A stretch of 64,000 bases of DNA, taken from contig JACPFU010000010.1 in NCBI GenBank assembly GCA_016182785.1, positions 62,001 through 126,000 on the forward strand. Reading direction: 5' to 3'. Below are positions 17,087 through 26,576 of this stretch, piece by piece. Origin of the DNA: Lysobacterales bacterium (GTDB taxonomy: Bacteria; Pseudomonadota; Gammaproteobacteria; Xanthomonadales; Ahniellaceae). Both the position numbers and the translations under genes were made by a program. Each line of letters starts with the position of its first letter. Position 1 is the stretch's first letter. The notes under the pieces were generated by a model, which ran no database searches, was not told where the DNA came from, and worked only from the letters and a program-made list of their open reading frames with translations.

Positions 17087-17529
17087 CAGCGGTCTTCCTC
17101 GATGCGCACTTCACCGGTCAACCAGGCGATCTCGACGCGCCATTCGTGGCGGTCGCGGGTGAGCGTCACCCTTCCACCGCTGGAGCTGCCGTCCGGGAAG
17201 AACCGGATCATGCCCTTGCTGTCGCCGGTCTGTTCGGTTGCAGCGGTCAGCAATTTCATCTGCAACTCCTCGGGCAACTGCACCGGACTCTTGCCCGGCA
17301 CCTGGTAGGTGCGTGCTTCGACATCGATTTCGAGCGATCGTTCCTCGCCTTTCACGATCGCCAGGCCGCGCGTCTGGCGCAGCGCCGCGGTCAGGTCGCG
17401 CACCGCGGCACGGGTCTTGGCCCCGGCCAAGCTGCCGCTGATCGACAGCGCCGCGGTACCGGCGACGATCGCGATCAGCATCAGCACCGCGATCAGCTCG
17501 ATCAGCGAGAACCCACGGTGGCGGCGCAT
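17086..17529 (-). CDS. gspH: T2SS minor pseudopilin GspH
   Basis: A 147-residue pseudopilin with prepilin signal HRG|FSLIELIAVLMLIAIVAG, then the GspH/FimT-type body (AVRDLTAALRQTRGLAIVKG ... MIRFFPDGSSSGGRVTL). The motif FFPDGSSSGG is characteristic of GspH. It lies 30 bp after gspG and overlaps gspI by one base. Confidence 0.94.
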   Translation of the reverse strand: MRRHRGFSLIELIAVLMLIAIVAGTAALSISGSLAGAKTRAAVRDLTAALRQTRGLAIVKGEERSLEIDVEARTYQVPGKSPVQLPEELQMKLLTAATEQTGDSKGMIRFFPDGSSSGGRVTLTRDRHEWRVEIAWLTGEVRIEEDR

Positions 17530-17559
17530 CGGCTTGATCCCGGTCGTTGCCGACCCGGG

Positions 17560-17985
17560 TTACTCCCAGTTCCCGTAGTCACGCGCCCACTGCTCGCCGC
17601 CGGGCTGTCCGTCGGAGCCGAGCATCACGACGTCGAAATCGCCATGCTCACCCGGCGCCTTGTATTCGAAAACGCGACCCCAGGCATCGGTCAGGTCGGA
17701 TTCCTTGGCATACGGTCCGGCCCAGTTTTCGGCGTTGCCTGGCTTGGTCACCAGGTCTTTCAGTTGCTCGGGTGGACGACCGACATCGAGTGCATACATC
17801 TCGACCTTCGAGCTGACCGCACTGACCTTGGCCTTGGACGCCTTCCACTTGCCGCCTTCGGCCTGCCCGAACACCTTGGGCACGACGATGCCGGCGATGA
17901 TGCCGAGCAGCATGATGACCGCGAGCAACTCGACCAGGCTGAAGCCGCGCGCACTGTGGGAACGATTGATTCGATTGGCTTGCAT
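17560..17985 (-). CDS. gspG: T2SS major pseudopilin GspG
   Basis: A 141-residue major pseudopilin that polymerises into the T2SS pseudopilus. The leader MQANRINRSHSARG is followed by FSLVELLAVIMLLGIIAGIV. The conserved block VPKVFGQAEGGKWKASKAKV is followed by a C-terminal Ca2+-site region (YGNWE end; GEHGDFDVVMLGSDGQPGGE). It starts 3 bp after gspF. Confidence 0.96.
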   Translation of the reverse strand: MQANRINRSHSARGFSLVELLAVIMLLGIIAGIVVPKVFGQAEGGKWKASKAKVSAVSSKVEMYALDVGRPPEQLKDLVTKPGNAENWAGPYAKESDLTDAWGRVFEYKAPGEHGDFDVVMLGSDGQPGGEQWARDYGNWE

Positions 17986-17988
17986 GGT

Positions 17989-19203
17989 TCACTCCACTAA
18001 GGAACTCATATCCAGGATCGGCAGCACGATGGCCAGCATGATCATGCCGATCATCATCGCCATCACCACCGTCAGCACCGGCACCAGCGCCGCAAGCAAC
18101 CGCTCGACCGAATTGCGCACATCGGTGTCGTAGGTGTCGGCGACCTTCATCAGCATGCCGTCGAGCTCACCCGCTTCCTCGCCGACCGCGACCATCTGCA
18201 GTGCCAGACGCGGAAAGCGCTTGCTTGCGCCCAACGCAAAAGCCAGCCCGGAACCGGTCTTCACTTCGCTTGCTGCGGCTTCGACCGCGGCGGCCAGCAC
18301 GGTGTTCCCGAGAACGTTCTTCGCGATCGACAGCGCATTCAGCAACGGCACGCCGTTCTGCAGCAAGGTGCCGAGCGTGCGCGCCAGCCGCGCCGTCTCG
18401 ACCTTCTGCGCCAGCTCGCCGATCTTGCCGAACGCGAGCAGGCGCGCCTCCCAGATCGCACGTGAATCGGGCTTGCCCCATTGCTGGTTCATCCACCACC
18501 CGGTCGCCCCGATCGCGAGCAGGATCAACCACCAGAAGCCCTGCAGCACACCGGCGATGCCGAGCACGACCTGGGTGATCAGCGGCAGGTTGTCGCCGAG
18601 CTCGGTGAAGATCGGCTCGAAGTTCGGAACCACATAGACCATCAGCGTGACCAGCGACAGGATCACCATGCCGACCAGGATCGCCGGATAGATCAGCGCA
18701 TTCACCACCGTGCCCTTGAGCTGGCGCGAGCGCTCCAGGTACTCGGCCAGCCGGCGCAGCGTATCGGTCAGCGAGCCGGACACTTCGCCGGCACGCACCA
18801 TGTTCACGTACAGGCGCGAGAACACGCCATGCTGCTGCTCCAGCGCCGTGGACAGGGTGCTGCCGCCGCGCACCGCGTCCTTGATGCGCTCGACCATGCG
18901 CCGCCCTTCCTCGCTGTCCGGCTGTTCGGACAGCATGTGCAAGGCGCGATCCAGCGGCTGGCCGGCACCGAGCAACGTGGCGAGCTGCTGGGTGAAGCTG
19001 ACGATCTGCGCCTGGGTCATCGCCGGTCGACGCAGCAACTGCTCGAAGTTGAACGCCCCGCCGGCGCCGGCCTCGACCGCCTCGATCGGCAGGTTGCCGC
19101 CCTCCTGCAGGCGCAGCACCACCTCGTCGCGCGAGCCGGCCTCCATCTGGCCGACCAGGGTCTCGCCGGTCGGCGCCACCGCCTTGTAGCGATACACCGC
19201 CAT
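17989..19203 (-). CDS. gspF: T2SS polytopic inner-membrane protein GspF
   Basis: A 404-residue platform protein with two T2SF domains (about 70-190 and 270-395) and three membrane segments (e.g. ALIYPAILVGMVILSLVTLM and VLTVVMAMMIGMIMLAIVLP). The N-terminus MAVYRYKAVAPTGETLVG is typical. GspF links the GspE ATPase to pseudopilus assembly. It lies 36 bp after gspE. Confidence 0.96.
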   Translation of the reverse strand: MAVYRYKAVAPTGETLVGQMEAGSRDEVVLRLQEGGNLPIEAVEAGAGGAFNFEQLLRRPAMTQAQIVSFTQQLATLLGAGQPLDRALHMLSEQPDSEEGRRMVERIKDAVRGGSTLSTALEQQHGVFSRLYVNMVRAGEVSGSLTDTLRRLAEYLERSRQLKGTVVNALIYPAILVGMVILSLVTLMVYVVPNFEPIFTELGDNLPLITQVVLGIAGVLQGFWWLILLAIGATGWWMNQQWGKPDSRAIWEARLLAFGKIGELAQKVETARLARTLGTLLQNGVPLLNALSIAKNVLGNTVLAAAVEAAASEVKTGSGLAFALGASKRFPRLALQMVAVGEEAGELDGMLMKVADTYDTDVRNSVERLLAALVPVLTVVMAMMIGMIMLAIVLPILDMSSLVE

Positions 19204-19239
19204 CAGCGCGCTCCACCGCGGTCAAGCGGGCGCATCGAC

Positions 19240-20979
19240 TCAGGACTCCTGGCAGACACGCATCACTTCCTCGATCGTGGTCACCCCGGCCAGCGCCTTG
19301 ATCAGGCCGTCCTCGTACATCGTGCGCATGCCCTCCTCGCGTGCCGCCTGCTCGATCACGCCCATGTCGGCGTGCTTCATCACCAGGCGTCGCAGCGGGT
19401 CGCTCATCACCAGGAACTCCATGATCGTGGTGCGGCCGAGGTAGCCGGTCGGCGTCAGGTTCGAGGGCGTGGGCCGGAACAGTCGGATCGGGCGCTCCTC
19501 GGTGTAGTGCTCGAGCCGGAACTCCTGCACCACCTCGGGCAGCGCGAAGTACGGTTGCGCGTGGCTCGCCTCGACCCGGCGCACCAGGCGCTGCGCGAGG
19601 ATGCCGTTCACGGTCGAGGACAGCAGGTAGTCCTCGACACCCATGTCGAGCAGGCGGGTGATGCCGCCGGCGGCATTGTTGGTGTGCAGGGTCGACAGCA
19701 CCAGGTGCCCGGTCAGCGCCGACTGGATCGCGATCTTCGCGGTTTCCAGGTCGCGCATTTCGCCGATCATGATGATGTCCGGGTCCTGGCGCACGATCGA
19801 GCGCAATGCGTGCGCGAAATCGAGGCCGATCTGCGGCTTGGCCTGGATCTGGTTGATGCCCTCGATCTGGTACTCGACCGGGTCCTCGACGGTGATGATC
19901 TTGACGTCCGGCGTGTTGATCTTGGAGAGCGCGGTGTACAGCGTGGTGGTCTTGCCGGATCCGGTCGGGCCGGTGACCAGCATGATGCCGTGCGGCAGGT
20001 TCAGCACCTCGAGGAAGCGCGGCAGGAACTGGTCGGTGAAGCCGAGCTTGTGGAAATCGAGCACGACCGACTCGCGATCGAGGATACGCATCACCACCGA
20101 CTCGCCGTAGCTGGTCGGCACCGTGCTCACGCGCAGGTCGAGTTCCTTGCCCTGCACGCGCAGCATGATGCGGCCGTCCTGCGGCAGCCGGCGCTCGGCG
20201 ATGTTGAGCTTGGCCATGATCTTGACGCGCGAGATCACCGCCGCAGTCGAACTCGCCGGCGGCGACTCGACCTCTTCGAGCACGCCGTCGATGCGATAGC
20301 GCACCTTCAGCCGGTTCTCGAACGGCTCGATGTGGATGTCGGACGCCCGCGCCTCGACCGCACGCTGGATCACCAGGTTCACCAGGCGGATGACCGGGGC
20401 CTCGGACGCGAGGTCGCGCAGGTGCTCGACATCGTCTTCCGAGCGCGTCGCGTCGTCGGACAGGTTCTCGACGATGGTGCCCATCGCCGAACGCCCGGAG
20501 CCGTAGTAGCGCTCGATCAGGTCGTCGATCTCCGAGCGCAGCCCGACGCGCACGTGCACGTCCTTGCCGGTCGCAAGCCGCATCGCCTCGGCCGGGTACG
20601 GGTCCTGCGGCTCGGCGACGAGCAGGCTGACATGCGACTCGTCCTCGGCGATCGGCACCACGTGGTACTGCTTCAGGAAGCGCGTCGACACCTGCACGTT
20701 CGGCGGCGGCGCGTCCGGGCATTCCTTGGCCGCGAGCAACGGCAGCTTCATCACCTCGGCCAGGGCCTCGGCGGCGTCGCGTTCGGAGACCAGCCCGAGT
20801 CGGGTCATCAGCGAGATGAAATCGCCCTCGGGATTTTCCTCATGCAGGCGCTTGGCACGGCCGAGATCGGCCTCCTTGAGCCGACCGCGCGCGATCATCT
20901 GCGCGCTGATGCGCTCGTCGAAGCTCGGCTCGGCCGCAGGCGCTTCGGCGATCGGGGTTTCGGTCTCGGTGTCGGTCAT
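19240..20979 (-). CDS. gspE: T2SS assembly ATPase GspE/XpsE
   Basis: A 579-residue cytoplasmic ATPase that powers pseudopilus assembly. The N-terminal domain (about 20-160) binds GspL. The ATPase core has Walker A GPTGSGKT at 337-344 (K343), an Asp box and the LTGHLVLSTLHTNNAAG His-box region. The usual zinc-binding CxxC...CxxC module before the C-terminal subdomain is missing: in VRRVEASHAQPYFALPE ... PTGYLGRTTIMEFL no cysteines remain, and the whole protein has only two. It overlaps the stop of the preceding membrane-protein gene by 4 bp. Confidence 0.96.
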   Translation of the reverse strand: MTDTETETPIAEAPAAEPSFDERISAQMIARGRLKEADLGRAKRLHEENPEGDFISLMTRLGLVSERDAAEALAEVMKLPLLAAKECPDAPPPNVQVSTRFLKQYHVVPIAEDESHVSLLVAEPQDPYPAEAMRLATGKDVHVRVGLRSEIDDLIERYYGSGRSAMGTIVENLSDDATRSEDDVEHLRDLASEAPVIRLVNLVIQRAVEARASDIHIEPFENRLKVRYRIDGVLEEVESPPASSTAAVISRVKIMAKLNIAERRLPQDGRIMLRVQGKELDLRVSTVPTSYGESVVMRILDRESVVLDFHKLGFTDQFLPRFLEVLNLPHGIMLVTGPTGSGKTTTLYTALSKINTPDVKIITVEDPVEYQIEGINQIQAKPQIGLDFAHALRSIVRQDPDIIMIGEMRDLETAKIAIQSALTGHLVLSTLHTNNAAGGITRLLDMGVEDYLLSSTVNGILAQRLVRRVEASHAQPYFALPEVVQEFRLEHYTEERPIRLFRPTPSNLTPTGYLGRTTIMEFLVMSDPLRRLVMKHADMGVIEQAAREEGMRTMYEDGLIKALAGVTTIEEVMRVCQES

Positions 20980-21686
20980 GGCGAACTCGGGGGCGGGGAC
21001 TGCGTTGGACCATCCTGACCGGGCGCAGGTTCCGGCTCAAGCGGCAGCGCGTTGCGCACCTGCTCGATGAACCCGCGATTGAACAGCGCCCAGACGAACA
21101 GCGCGCCGAGCGTCGGCAGCACCAGTCGCGAGAACTGGAAGAACAGCGCGATGAACTCGAGATTGACCCCGTGCGCCTGCGCCAGCTGCAATCCGGCCGG
21201 GCCGAGGTCGATGAACAGGGTCTTGCCGACATCGATCACGGTCGAGAAGACATGGAACGGAATCAGCATCAGCCAGCCGACCAGGCAATAGAGCAGGCGC
21301 CGCGCGAAACTGCGCTCGTCGTCCGGGGTCGCGAGCATCAGCCCCCAGAGCACGGCCACGCCGTAGGTGTAGAGCAGCACGTTGACGTCCGCGATCGCCG
21401 CCGGAATCTGTCCCGGCGCCAGTTCCATGCCCGGTGGCGGCGGCACCAGCGCGGTGATCTCGAAGTGGTGGAAGTTCTGCCGCCACGAATGCACCACGCC
21501 GGGCAGCCACCACTCGATCACGCGATGCGCGAGTCGCGAGACCGGCCAGGTGACCACGCTGCGCAGGAAAAACCAGACGAAGAACGCCATCGGCAGCCAC
21601 AGCACGCCGAGCGCGAAGAACAGCTTGAGCGACACCGGCTGTTGCGGTTCGCCCTGCGGGGACGGATTGGTCTGCGCTTCGCTCAT
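20976..21686 (-). CDS. Exosortase-H-associated-type membrane protein
   Basis: A 236-residue polytopic membrane protein with about five hydrophobic segments (LFFALGVLWLPMAFFVWFFL; VNVLLYTYGVAVLWGLMLAT; LLYCLVGWLMLIPFHVFSTV; VLPTLGALFVWALFNRGFI). The blocks LWLPMAFFVWFFLRSVVTWP, SRLAHRVIEWWLPGVVHS and LYTYGVAVLWGLMLAT agree, as I remember them, with the membrane proteins annotated as exosortase H-associated. No exosortase gene or CTERM substrate is in the window, so the association is inferred from memory. It starts 4 bp after the purL stop and overlaps gspE by 4 bp, so it is wired into the T2SS transcription unit. Confidence 0.6.
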   Translation of the reverse strand: MSEAQTNPSPQGEPQQPVSLKLFFALGVLWLPMAFFVWFFLRSVVTWPVSRLAHRVIEWWLPGVVHSWRQNFHHFEITALVPPPPGMELAPGQIPAAIADVNVLLYTYGVAVLWGLMLATPDDERSFARRLLYCLVGWLMLIPFHVFSTVIDVGKTLFIDLGPAGLQLAQAHGVNLEFIALFFQFSRLVLPTLGALFVWALFNRGFIEQVRNALPLEPEPAPGQDGPTQSPPPSSP

Positions 21687-21690
21687 GCGT

Positions 21691-24600
21691 TCAACCCAGC
21701 CAGACGCGTGCGTTGCGGAACATGCGCAGCCACGGGCTCGCCTCGCCGAGCCCGCGCGGTGCCCAGCTCATCTGTGCCCACCGGTGCACGCGCTCCGGGT
21801 GCGGCATCAGGATGGTGACGCGTCCATCGGGAATGGTGAACGCGGTGGCGCCAGCGGGCGATCCGTTCGGGTTGGCCGGGTAGTGCTCGGTGGCGCGGCC
21901 CGCGGCATCGACGAAACGCATCGCGGCGATCGCCTGCGCGGCGTGCTCGTCGCGGTCGAACTCGGCGCGGCCCTCGCCGTGCGCTACCGCGATCGGTGCG
22001 CGCAGCCCGGCCATGCCGGCAAACAGGATCGAAGGCGATTCGATCACCTCGACCAGGCTGGCGCGACCCTCGAACTGCTCCGAGCGATTGCGCCGGAAGC
22101 GCGGCCAATGCTGCGCACCGGGCACCAGGTGCTTGATCGACGCGAACATCTGGCAGCCGTTGCAGACGCCGAGCGCGAACTTGCCGGTGTCGGCGAAGAA
22201 GGCGCCGAACTGCTGCGCCAGATCGCCGTGATACAGGATCGACGAAGCCCAGCCGCGGCCGGCGCCGAGCACGTCGCCGTAACTGAAACCGCCGCAGGCG
22301 GCGAGACCCTGGTAGTTCGCGAGGCGGTCGCGACCCTCGACCAGGTCGGTCATGTGCACGTCGAAGCAATCGAAGCCGGCACGCGTGAATGCGGCCGCCA
22401 TCTCGACTTCCGAGTTGACGCCCTGCTCGCGCAGGATCGCCACCCTCGGGCGCGCACCGGTCGCGATGAACGGCGCCGCCACGTCCTGTTCCGGATCGAA
22501 CGGGACCACCGCGGACAACGCGTGCGCGCCGGCCAGCGTGGACTCGCGTTCCTCGTCGGCACAACGCGGGTCATCGCGACGCACCTGCATCGCGTGGCTG
22601 ACCGAATGCCAGGTCGCGAGCAGGTCGTTCAGCGCATGCTCGGCCAGCGTCGTGCCCGCCTGGCGCACGCGGACGCGCACATCGGCGCACGGCGTCGCGA
22701 GCGGACGCGCGATCGCGGCCAGGCCATGCTGCGCAAGCCGGTCCAGAAACGCAGCGCGGTCGCTGTCGGCCACCTGCACCAGCACGCCGAGTTCCTCGTT
22801 GAACAATTCCGCCAGCGCATCGCTGTGCACTTCGATGTCGAGGCCGCAACGGGTCGCGAACGCCATCTCGCACAGCGCGGTGAACGCACCGCCGTCGGAG
22901 CGGTCATGCCAGGCGCCAAGCAGCGGCCGCAGGTCGGCAAGCGCATCGAAGAACCGACGCACGAGCGCAGCGTCGTCGAGATCGGGCGCGGTATCGCCGA
23001 GCTGGTTGAAGCACTGGGCCATGATCGAGCCGCCAAGCCGGTTGCGCCCGGCACCCAGGTCGATCAACCAGACCGTGCTGGGACCGAGGTCGCTGCGCAG
23101 TTCCGGGGTCAGCGCCTGGCGCACATCGCCGACGCGCGCGAACGCGGACACGATCAACGACACCGGCGACACCACGCGCTGCTCGCGCCCGCCATCCTGG
23201 AACACCGCCTGCATCGACAGCGAGTCCTTGCCGACCGGGATCGACAGCGACAGCGCCGGGCAGAGTTCGAGGCCAACGGCCTTGACCGCGTCGAACAGCG
23301 CGGCATCCTCGCCGGGATGGCCGGCTGCGGCCATCCAGTTCGCCGAGAGCTTGATCTGGTCGAGCGCCGCGACCGGTGCCGAGAGCAGATTCGTCAACGC
23401 CTCGCCGACCGCCATGCGTGCCGATGCCGCGGCATCGATCAGCGCCAGCGGCGTGCGCTCGCCGACCGCCATCGCCTCGCCGCCATGGCCGGCGAAATCG
23501 AGCAAGGTCAGCGCCGCGTCGGCCACCGGCACCTGGAACGGCCCGACCATCGGATCGCGCGCGCACAAACCGCCGACCGAGCGATCGCCGATGGTGACCA
23601 GAAAGCTCTTGCTGGCGACCGAGGGGTGCGAGAGCACGCGCCGGATCGCCGCGTCCAGCGTTACCGCGGACAGGTTGAGCGGCTGCAGGCGCGGCGCGAT
23701 GCGGCGGGTGTCGCGATGCATCTTCGGCGCCTTGCCAAACAGCACGTCGAGCGGCAGGTCGACCGGGGCGGCACCGAGCAGCGGATCGGCCACGGTCAGG
23801 TGGCGCGCCGCGGTGGCATGCCCGACCACGGCATGGATGCAGCGCTCGCGCCTGCAGATCGCCTCGAACTCGGCCAGCCGCTCGGGGCGCACGCCGAGCA
23901 CGTAGCGTTCCTGCGCCTCGTTGCACCAGATCTGCATCGGGCTCATGCCCGGCTCGTCGTTCGGAATCTTGCGCAGGTCGATGCGGCCGCCGACCCCGGA
24001 ATCGTTGAGCAACTCCGGGATCGCGTTCGACAGGCCGCCGGCGCCGACGTCGTGGATGCTGACGATCGGGTTGTCCGCGCCGAGCGACCAGCAGCGGTCG
24101 ATCACTTCCTGACAGCGACGTTCCATCTCCGGGTTGTCGCGCTGGACCGAGGCGAAGTCGAGTTCCTCGCTGGAGGTGCCGGAAGCGACCGAGGACGCGG
24201 CGCCGCCGCCGAGCCCGATCAGCATCGCCGGACCACCGAGCACGACCACCGCGTCACCTTCCTGCAGGCGACCCTTGTCGACGTGCGCGGCCTTGAGGTT
24301 GGCGAGACCGCCGGCGAGCATGATCGGCTTGTCGTAGCCGCGCACCAGCGTCGCGGACTCCGCATGCTCGAACGCGCGGAAGTAGCCGAGCAGCGCCGGC
24401 CGTCCGAATTCGTTGTTGAACGCGGCGGCGCCGAGCGGGCCATCGCGCATGATCTCGAAGCTCGACGCCATGCGCGGCGGCAGCGCGCGCGGCGACTCCC
24501 ACGCCGCCGCGGCACCGGGGATGCGCAGGTGCGACACGGTAAAGCCGGTCAGCCCGGCCTTGGGCTTGGCGCCGCGCCCGGTCGCCCCCTCGTCGCGGAT

Positions 24601-25527
24601 CTCGCCGCCGGCGCCGGTGCTGGCGCCCGCGAACGGCGAGATCGCGGTCGGATGGTTGTGCGTCTCGCACTTGATCGCGTACGCGGTGTCCTCGGCCACG
24701 GCGTGCCAGCGCCGCGTCAGCGGGTCGGCCTGCACGCGCGCGGCCTGGCCGTTGGCGACCACCGCGGCATTGTCGTGGTACGCCGAGAGCGTATGCGCCT
24801 GCGTCGTCGCATGGGTGTGCTTGATCATCTGGAACAGCGACTGCGGCTGTTCGGCAGCGTCGATGCGCCAACTGGCGTTGAAGATCTTGTGGCGGCAATG
24901 CTCGGAATTGGCCTGCGCGAACATCATCAGCTCGGCGTCGGTCGGATCGCGACCGAGGCGTCCGTAGGCATCGGCGAGGTAGTCGATCTCATCGCCGCTC
25001 AGCGCCAGCCCGAGTTCCGCATTGGCCGCCAGCAGCGCGGCACGTGCGTCCCCGGCGAGCGCGACACGCGCGACCGGACGCGCCGACTCGTGGCGGAACA
25101 GCGCCGCGACTTCCGCCGCCGCACGGAACACCGACTGCGTCATCGGATCGTGCAGCGCACGCAGCAGCCGCGCCCGGCCCGCGGCGTCGAGCCCGGACAG
25201 GCCGGCGACGCGGTAGCGCATGCCGCGCTCGACGCGATCCAGGGTCAACCCGGCACCGCGCAGGATGTCGGTGGCCTTGCTCGCCCACGGCGAGATCGTG
25301 CCCAGGCGCGGCAGCACCAGCACGTCGTCGCCGGCGATCGGCGCCGCAGCGCCGACGGCATCGAGCAGGTCGGCGTACTGCGCGCCGCGCGCGTCATCGC
25401 CGCCGTCGATCGCGAACACGACGCGCGCCTCCACCAGGTCGACCGCCGCGCCATCACTGGCGAGCGCGGCCGCCAGCCGATCGCGGCGGAACGCGGACAG
25501 GGTTTCGCGGCCATCGAGCAGGATCAT
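21691..25527 (-). CDS. purL: Phosphoribosylformylglycinamidine synthase (large, fused PurL)
   Basis: A 1,278-residue enzyme of de novo purine synthesis (FGAR + Gln + ATP to FGAM). It has the single-chain proteobacterial layout: PurS-like N-domain, two AIRS-type halves and a C-terminal class I glutamine amidotransferase with nucleophile Cys1122 in [10 protein letters not shown] and the His of HPERVHRW. The blocks [12 protein letters not shown] ([20 protein letters not shown]) and MEMAIVT-like linker regions are intact. The ATG at 25527 ([16 protein letters not shown]) is family-typical; the longer open frame is spurious. It immediately precedes the T2SS cluster, separated by 4 bp from the next gene. 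Confidence 0.97.
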   Translation of the reverse strand: MILLDGRETLSAFRRDRLAAALASDGAAVDLVEARVVFAIDGGDDARGAQYADLLDAVGAAAPIAGDDVLVLPRLGTISPWASKATDILRGAGLTLDRVERGMRYRVAGLSGLDAAGRARLLRALHDPMTQSVFRAAAEVAALFRHESARPVARVALAGDARAALLAANAELGLALSGDEIDYLADAYGRLGRDPTDAELMMFAQANSEHCRHKIFNASWRIDAAEQPQSLFQMIKHTHATTQAHTLSAYHDNAAVVANGQAARVQADPLTRRWHAVAEDTAYAIKCETHNHPTAISPFAGASTGAGGEIRDEGATGRGAKPKAGLTGFTVSHLRIPGAAAAWESPRALPPRMASSFEIMRDGPLGAAAFNNEFGRPALLGYFRAFEHAESATLVRGYDKPIMLAGGLANLKAAHVDKGRLQEGDAVVVLGGPAMLIGLGGGAASSVASGTSSEELDFASVQRDNPEMERRCQEVIDRCWSLGADNPIVSIHDVGAGGLSNAIPELLNDSGVGGRIDLRKIPNDEPGMSPMQIWCNEAQERYVLGVRPERLAEFEAICRRERCIHAVVGHATAARHLTVADPLLGAAPVDLPLDVLFGKAPKMHRDTRRIAPRLQPLNLSAVTLDAAIRRVLSHPSVASKSFLVTIGDRSVGGLCARDPMVGPFQVPVADAALTLLDFAGHGGEAMAVGERTPLALIDAAASARMAVGEALTNLLSAPVAALDQIKLSANWMAAAGHPGEDAALFDAVKAVGLELCPALSLSIPVGKDSLSMQAVFQDGGREQRVVSPVSLIVSAFARVGDVRQALTPELRSDLGPSTVWLIDLGAGRNRLGGSIMAQCFNQLGDTAPDLDDAALVRRFFDALADLRPLLGAWHDRSDGGAFTALCEMAFATRCGLDIEVHSDALAELFNEELGVLVQVADSDRAAFLDRLAQHGLAAIARPLATPCADVRVRVRQAGTTLAEHALNDLLATWHSVSHAMQVRRDDPRCADEERESTLAGAHALSAVVPFDPEQDVAAPFIATGARPRVAILREQGVNSEVEMAAAFTRAGFDCFDVHMTDLVEGRDRLANYQGLAACGGFSYGDVLGAGRGWASSILYHGDLAQQFGAFFADTGKFALGVCNGCQMFASIKHLVPGAQHWPRFRRNRSEQFEGRASLVEVIESPSILFAGMAGLRAPIAVAHGEGRAEFDRDEHAAQAIAAMRFVDAAGRATEHYPANPNGSPAGATAFTIPDGRVTILMPHPERVHRWAQMSWAPRGLGEASPWLRMFRNARVWLG

Positions 25528-25606
25528 CGGCAACACCGGAAAAAACGGGCGGCAAGGATAGCCGATCGCCCGGAAACCCCGGCAGGCGCGGGGCGGCGGA
25601 AACGAG

Positions 25607-25628
25607 GACGCCGCCCGCAGGCGGCGTC
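25607..25628 (-). terminator. Possible hairpin terminator after dsbC
   Basis: A perfect 9-bp stem (GACGCCGCC/GGCGGCGTC) with a four-base loop, 27 bp beyond the dsbC stop codon. No T-run follows on either strand, so termination efficiency is doubtful; it could also act as an mRNA 3'-end stabiliser. Confidence 0.4.
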
Positions 25629-25654
25629 GGCCGGTCTGTGGTCCAGGACGGCGT

Positions 25655-26380
25655 TTACTTGGTGGCCAGTTCCAGCGCGGTGAGGCGCTCCAGCATCTGC
25701 GCCGGCGCGAGGTAGCCACCGATCTGCGAACCGTCGCGCGCGACGATCATCGGCGTGCCGTTGACGCCGAGCTTCTGGCCGAGCTCGAAGTCTTCGGCGA
25801 TCGGGTTGTCGCAGGTCTTCTTCTCCTGCTCGATGCCGGCCTTGGCGTCGGTGAAGGCCTTGTTGCGATCGGCCGAGCACCACACCGTCACCGCCTTGTC
25901 GTAGGACGGCGTGTTCAGGCCGGAGCGCGGGAAGAACAGGTAGTCGATGGTGATGCCGAGGTTGTTGTACTCGGCGATCTGCTGGTGCAGCTTGCGGCAG
26001 TAGCCGCAGTCGATGTCGGTGAAGACGACGACGCGATGCTTCTCGGCCTTGGCCGGGAACGAGATCATGCGGCTCTTCGGCACCCCGGCCAGCGCGGTCT
26101 GGCGCATGCCGGACTTCTTCTCTTCGGTCAGGTCGCGCTTGTTGGCGATGTCGTAGACCATGCCCTGCACCAGGTACTTGCCATCGGCGCTGACATAGAG
26201 CACCTGCCCGGACAGCGTGACCTCGTAGAAGCCGGTCAGCTTCGATTCGACCACCGAGTCGATCTGGGCGCTCGGCACCAGGGTCTTGATCGCTTCGCGT
26301 ACCTTGGTCTCGCTGGCGGCGTCCGCCTGGACCGTGGCGCTGGCGGCGAGCGCCAGGGAGAACAACACACGCTTGAACAT
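25655..26380 (-). CDS. dsbC: Thiol:disulfide interchange protein DsbC
   Basis: A 241-residue periplasmic disulfide isomerase. A signal peptide ([19 protein letters not shown], cleavage near 19) precedes a cystatin-like dimerisation domain (about 20-80) and a thioredoxin fold with active site C125-G-Y-C128 and cis-Pro in NGTPMIV. It isomerises wrong disulfides in exported proteins and would therefore serve T2SS substrates. The ATG at 26380 is chosen because it yields the signal peptide; the frame is open upstream. Confidence 0.94.
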   Translation of the reverse strand: MFKRVLFSLALAASATVQADAASETKVREAIKTLVPSAQIDSVVESKLTGFYEVTLSGQVLYVSADGKYLVQGMVYDIANKRDLTEEKKSGMRQTALAGVPKSRMISFPAKAEKHRVVVFTDIDCGYCRKLHQQIAEYNNLGITIDYLFFPRSGLNTPSYDKAVTVWCSADRNKAFTDAKAGIEQEKKTCDNPIAEDFELGQKLGVNGTPMIVARDGSQIGGYLAPAQMLERLTALELATK

Positions 26381-26576
26381 CGGGGAAATTCCTTGGAATG
26401 ATGGGGCCGCCATTGGCCACGGCGCCGCTACAGACCGGCGCCCGCGGGAAAAGTTCACGGCGGAGCCGGCATTGTTGCAGAGCGCGTCGGCTGCGGCCAA
26501 GGGAGGCGCGCGCGGCGCCTGGGCAGGAGCCGTTTGGCATCGTCCTGGCGTCAGAACCGAGGCCGCACCAGGCGCC

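Noticed and set aside
20976..21686. Exosortase substrate sorting signals (PEP-CTERM, IPTLxxWG) in the window
   Set aside because: No protein here ends with such a motif plus a membrane helix and basic tail. The shared AxFxDxFD motif lacks a following membrane helix, so it is not a classical CTERM domain.
21382..25683. A 1,433-codon plus-strand open frame across purL
   Set aside because: Arg/His/Ala-rich shadow of purL, which is unambiguous on the other strand with its glutamine amidotransferase and AIRS motifs.
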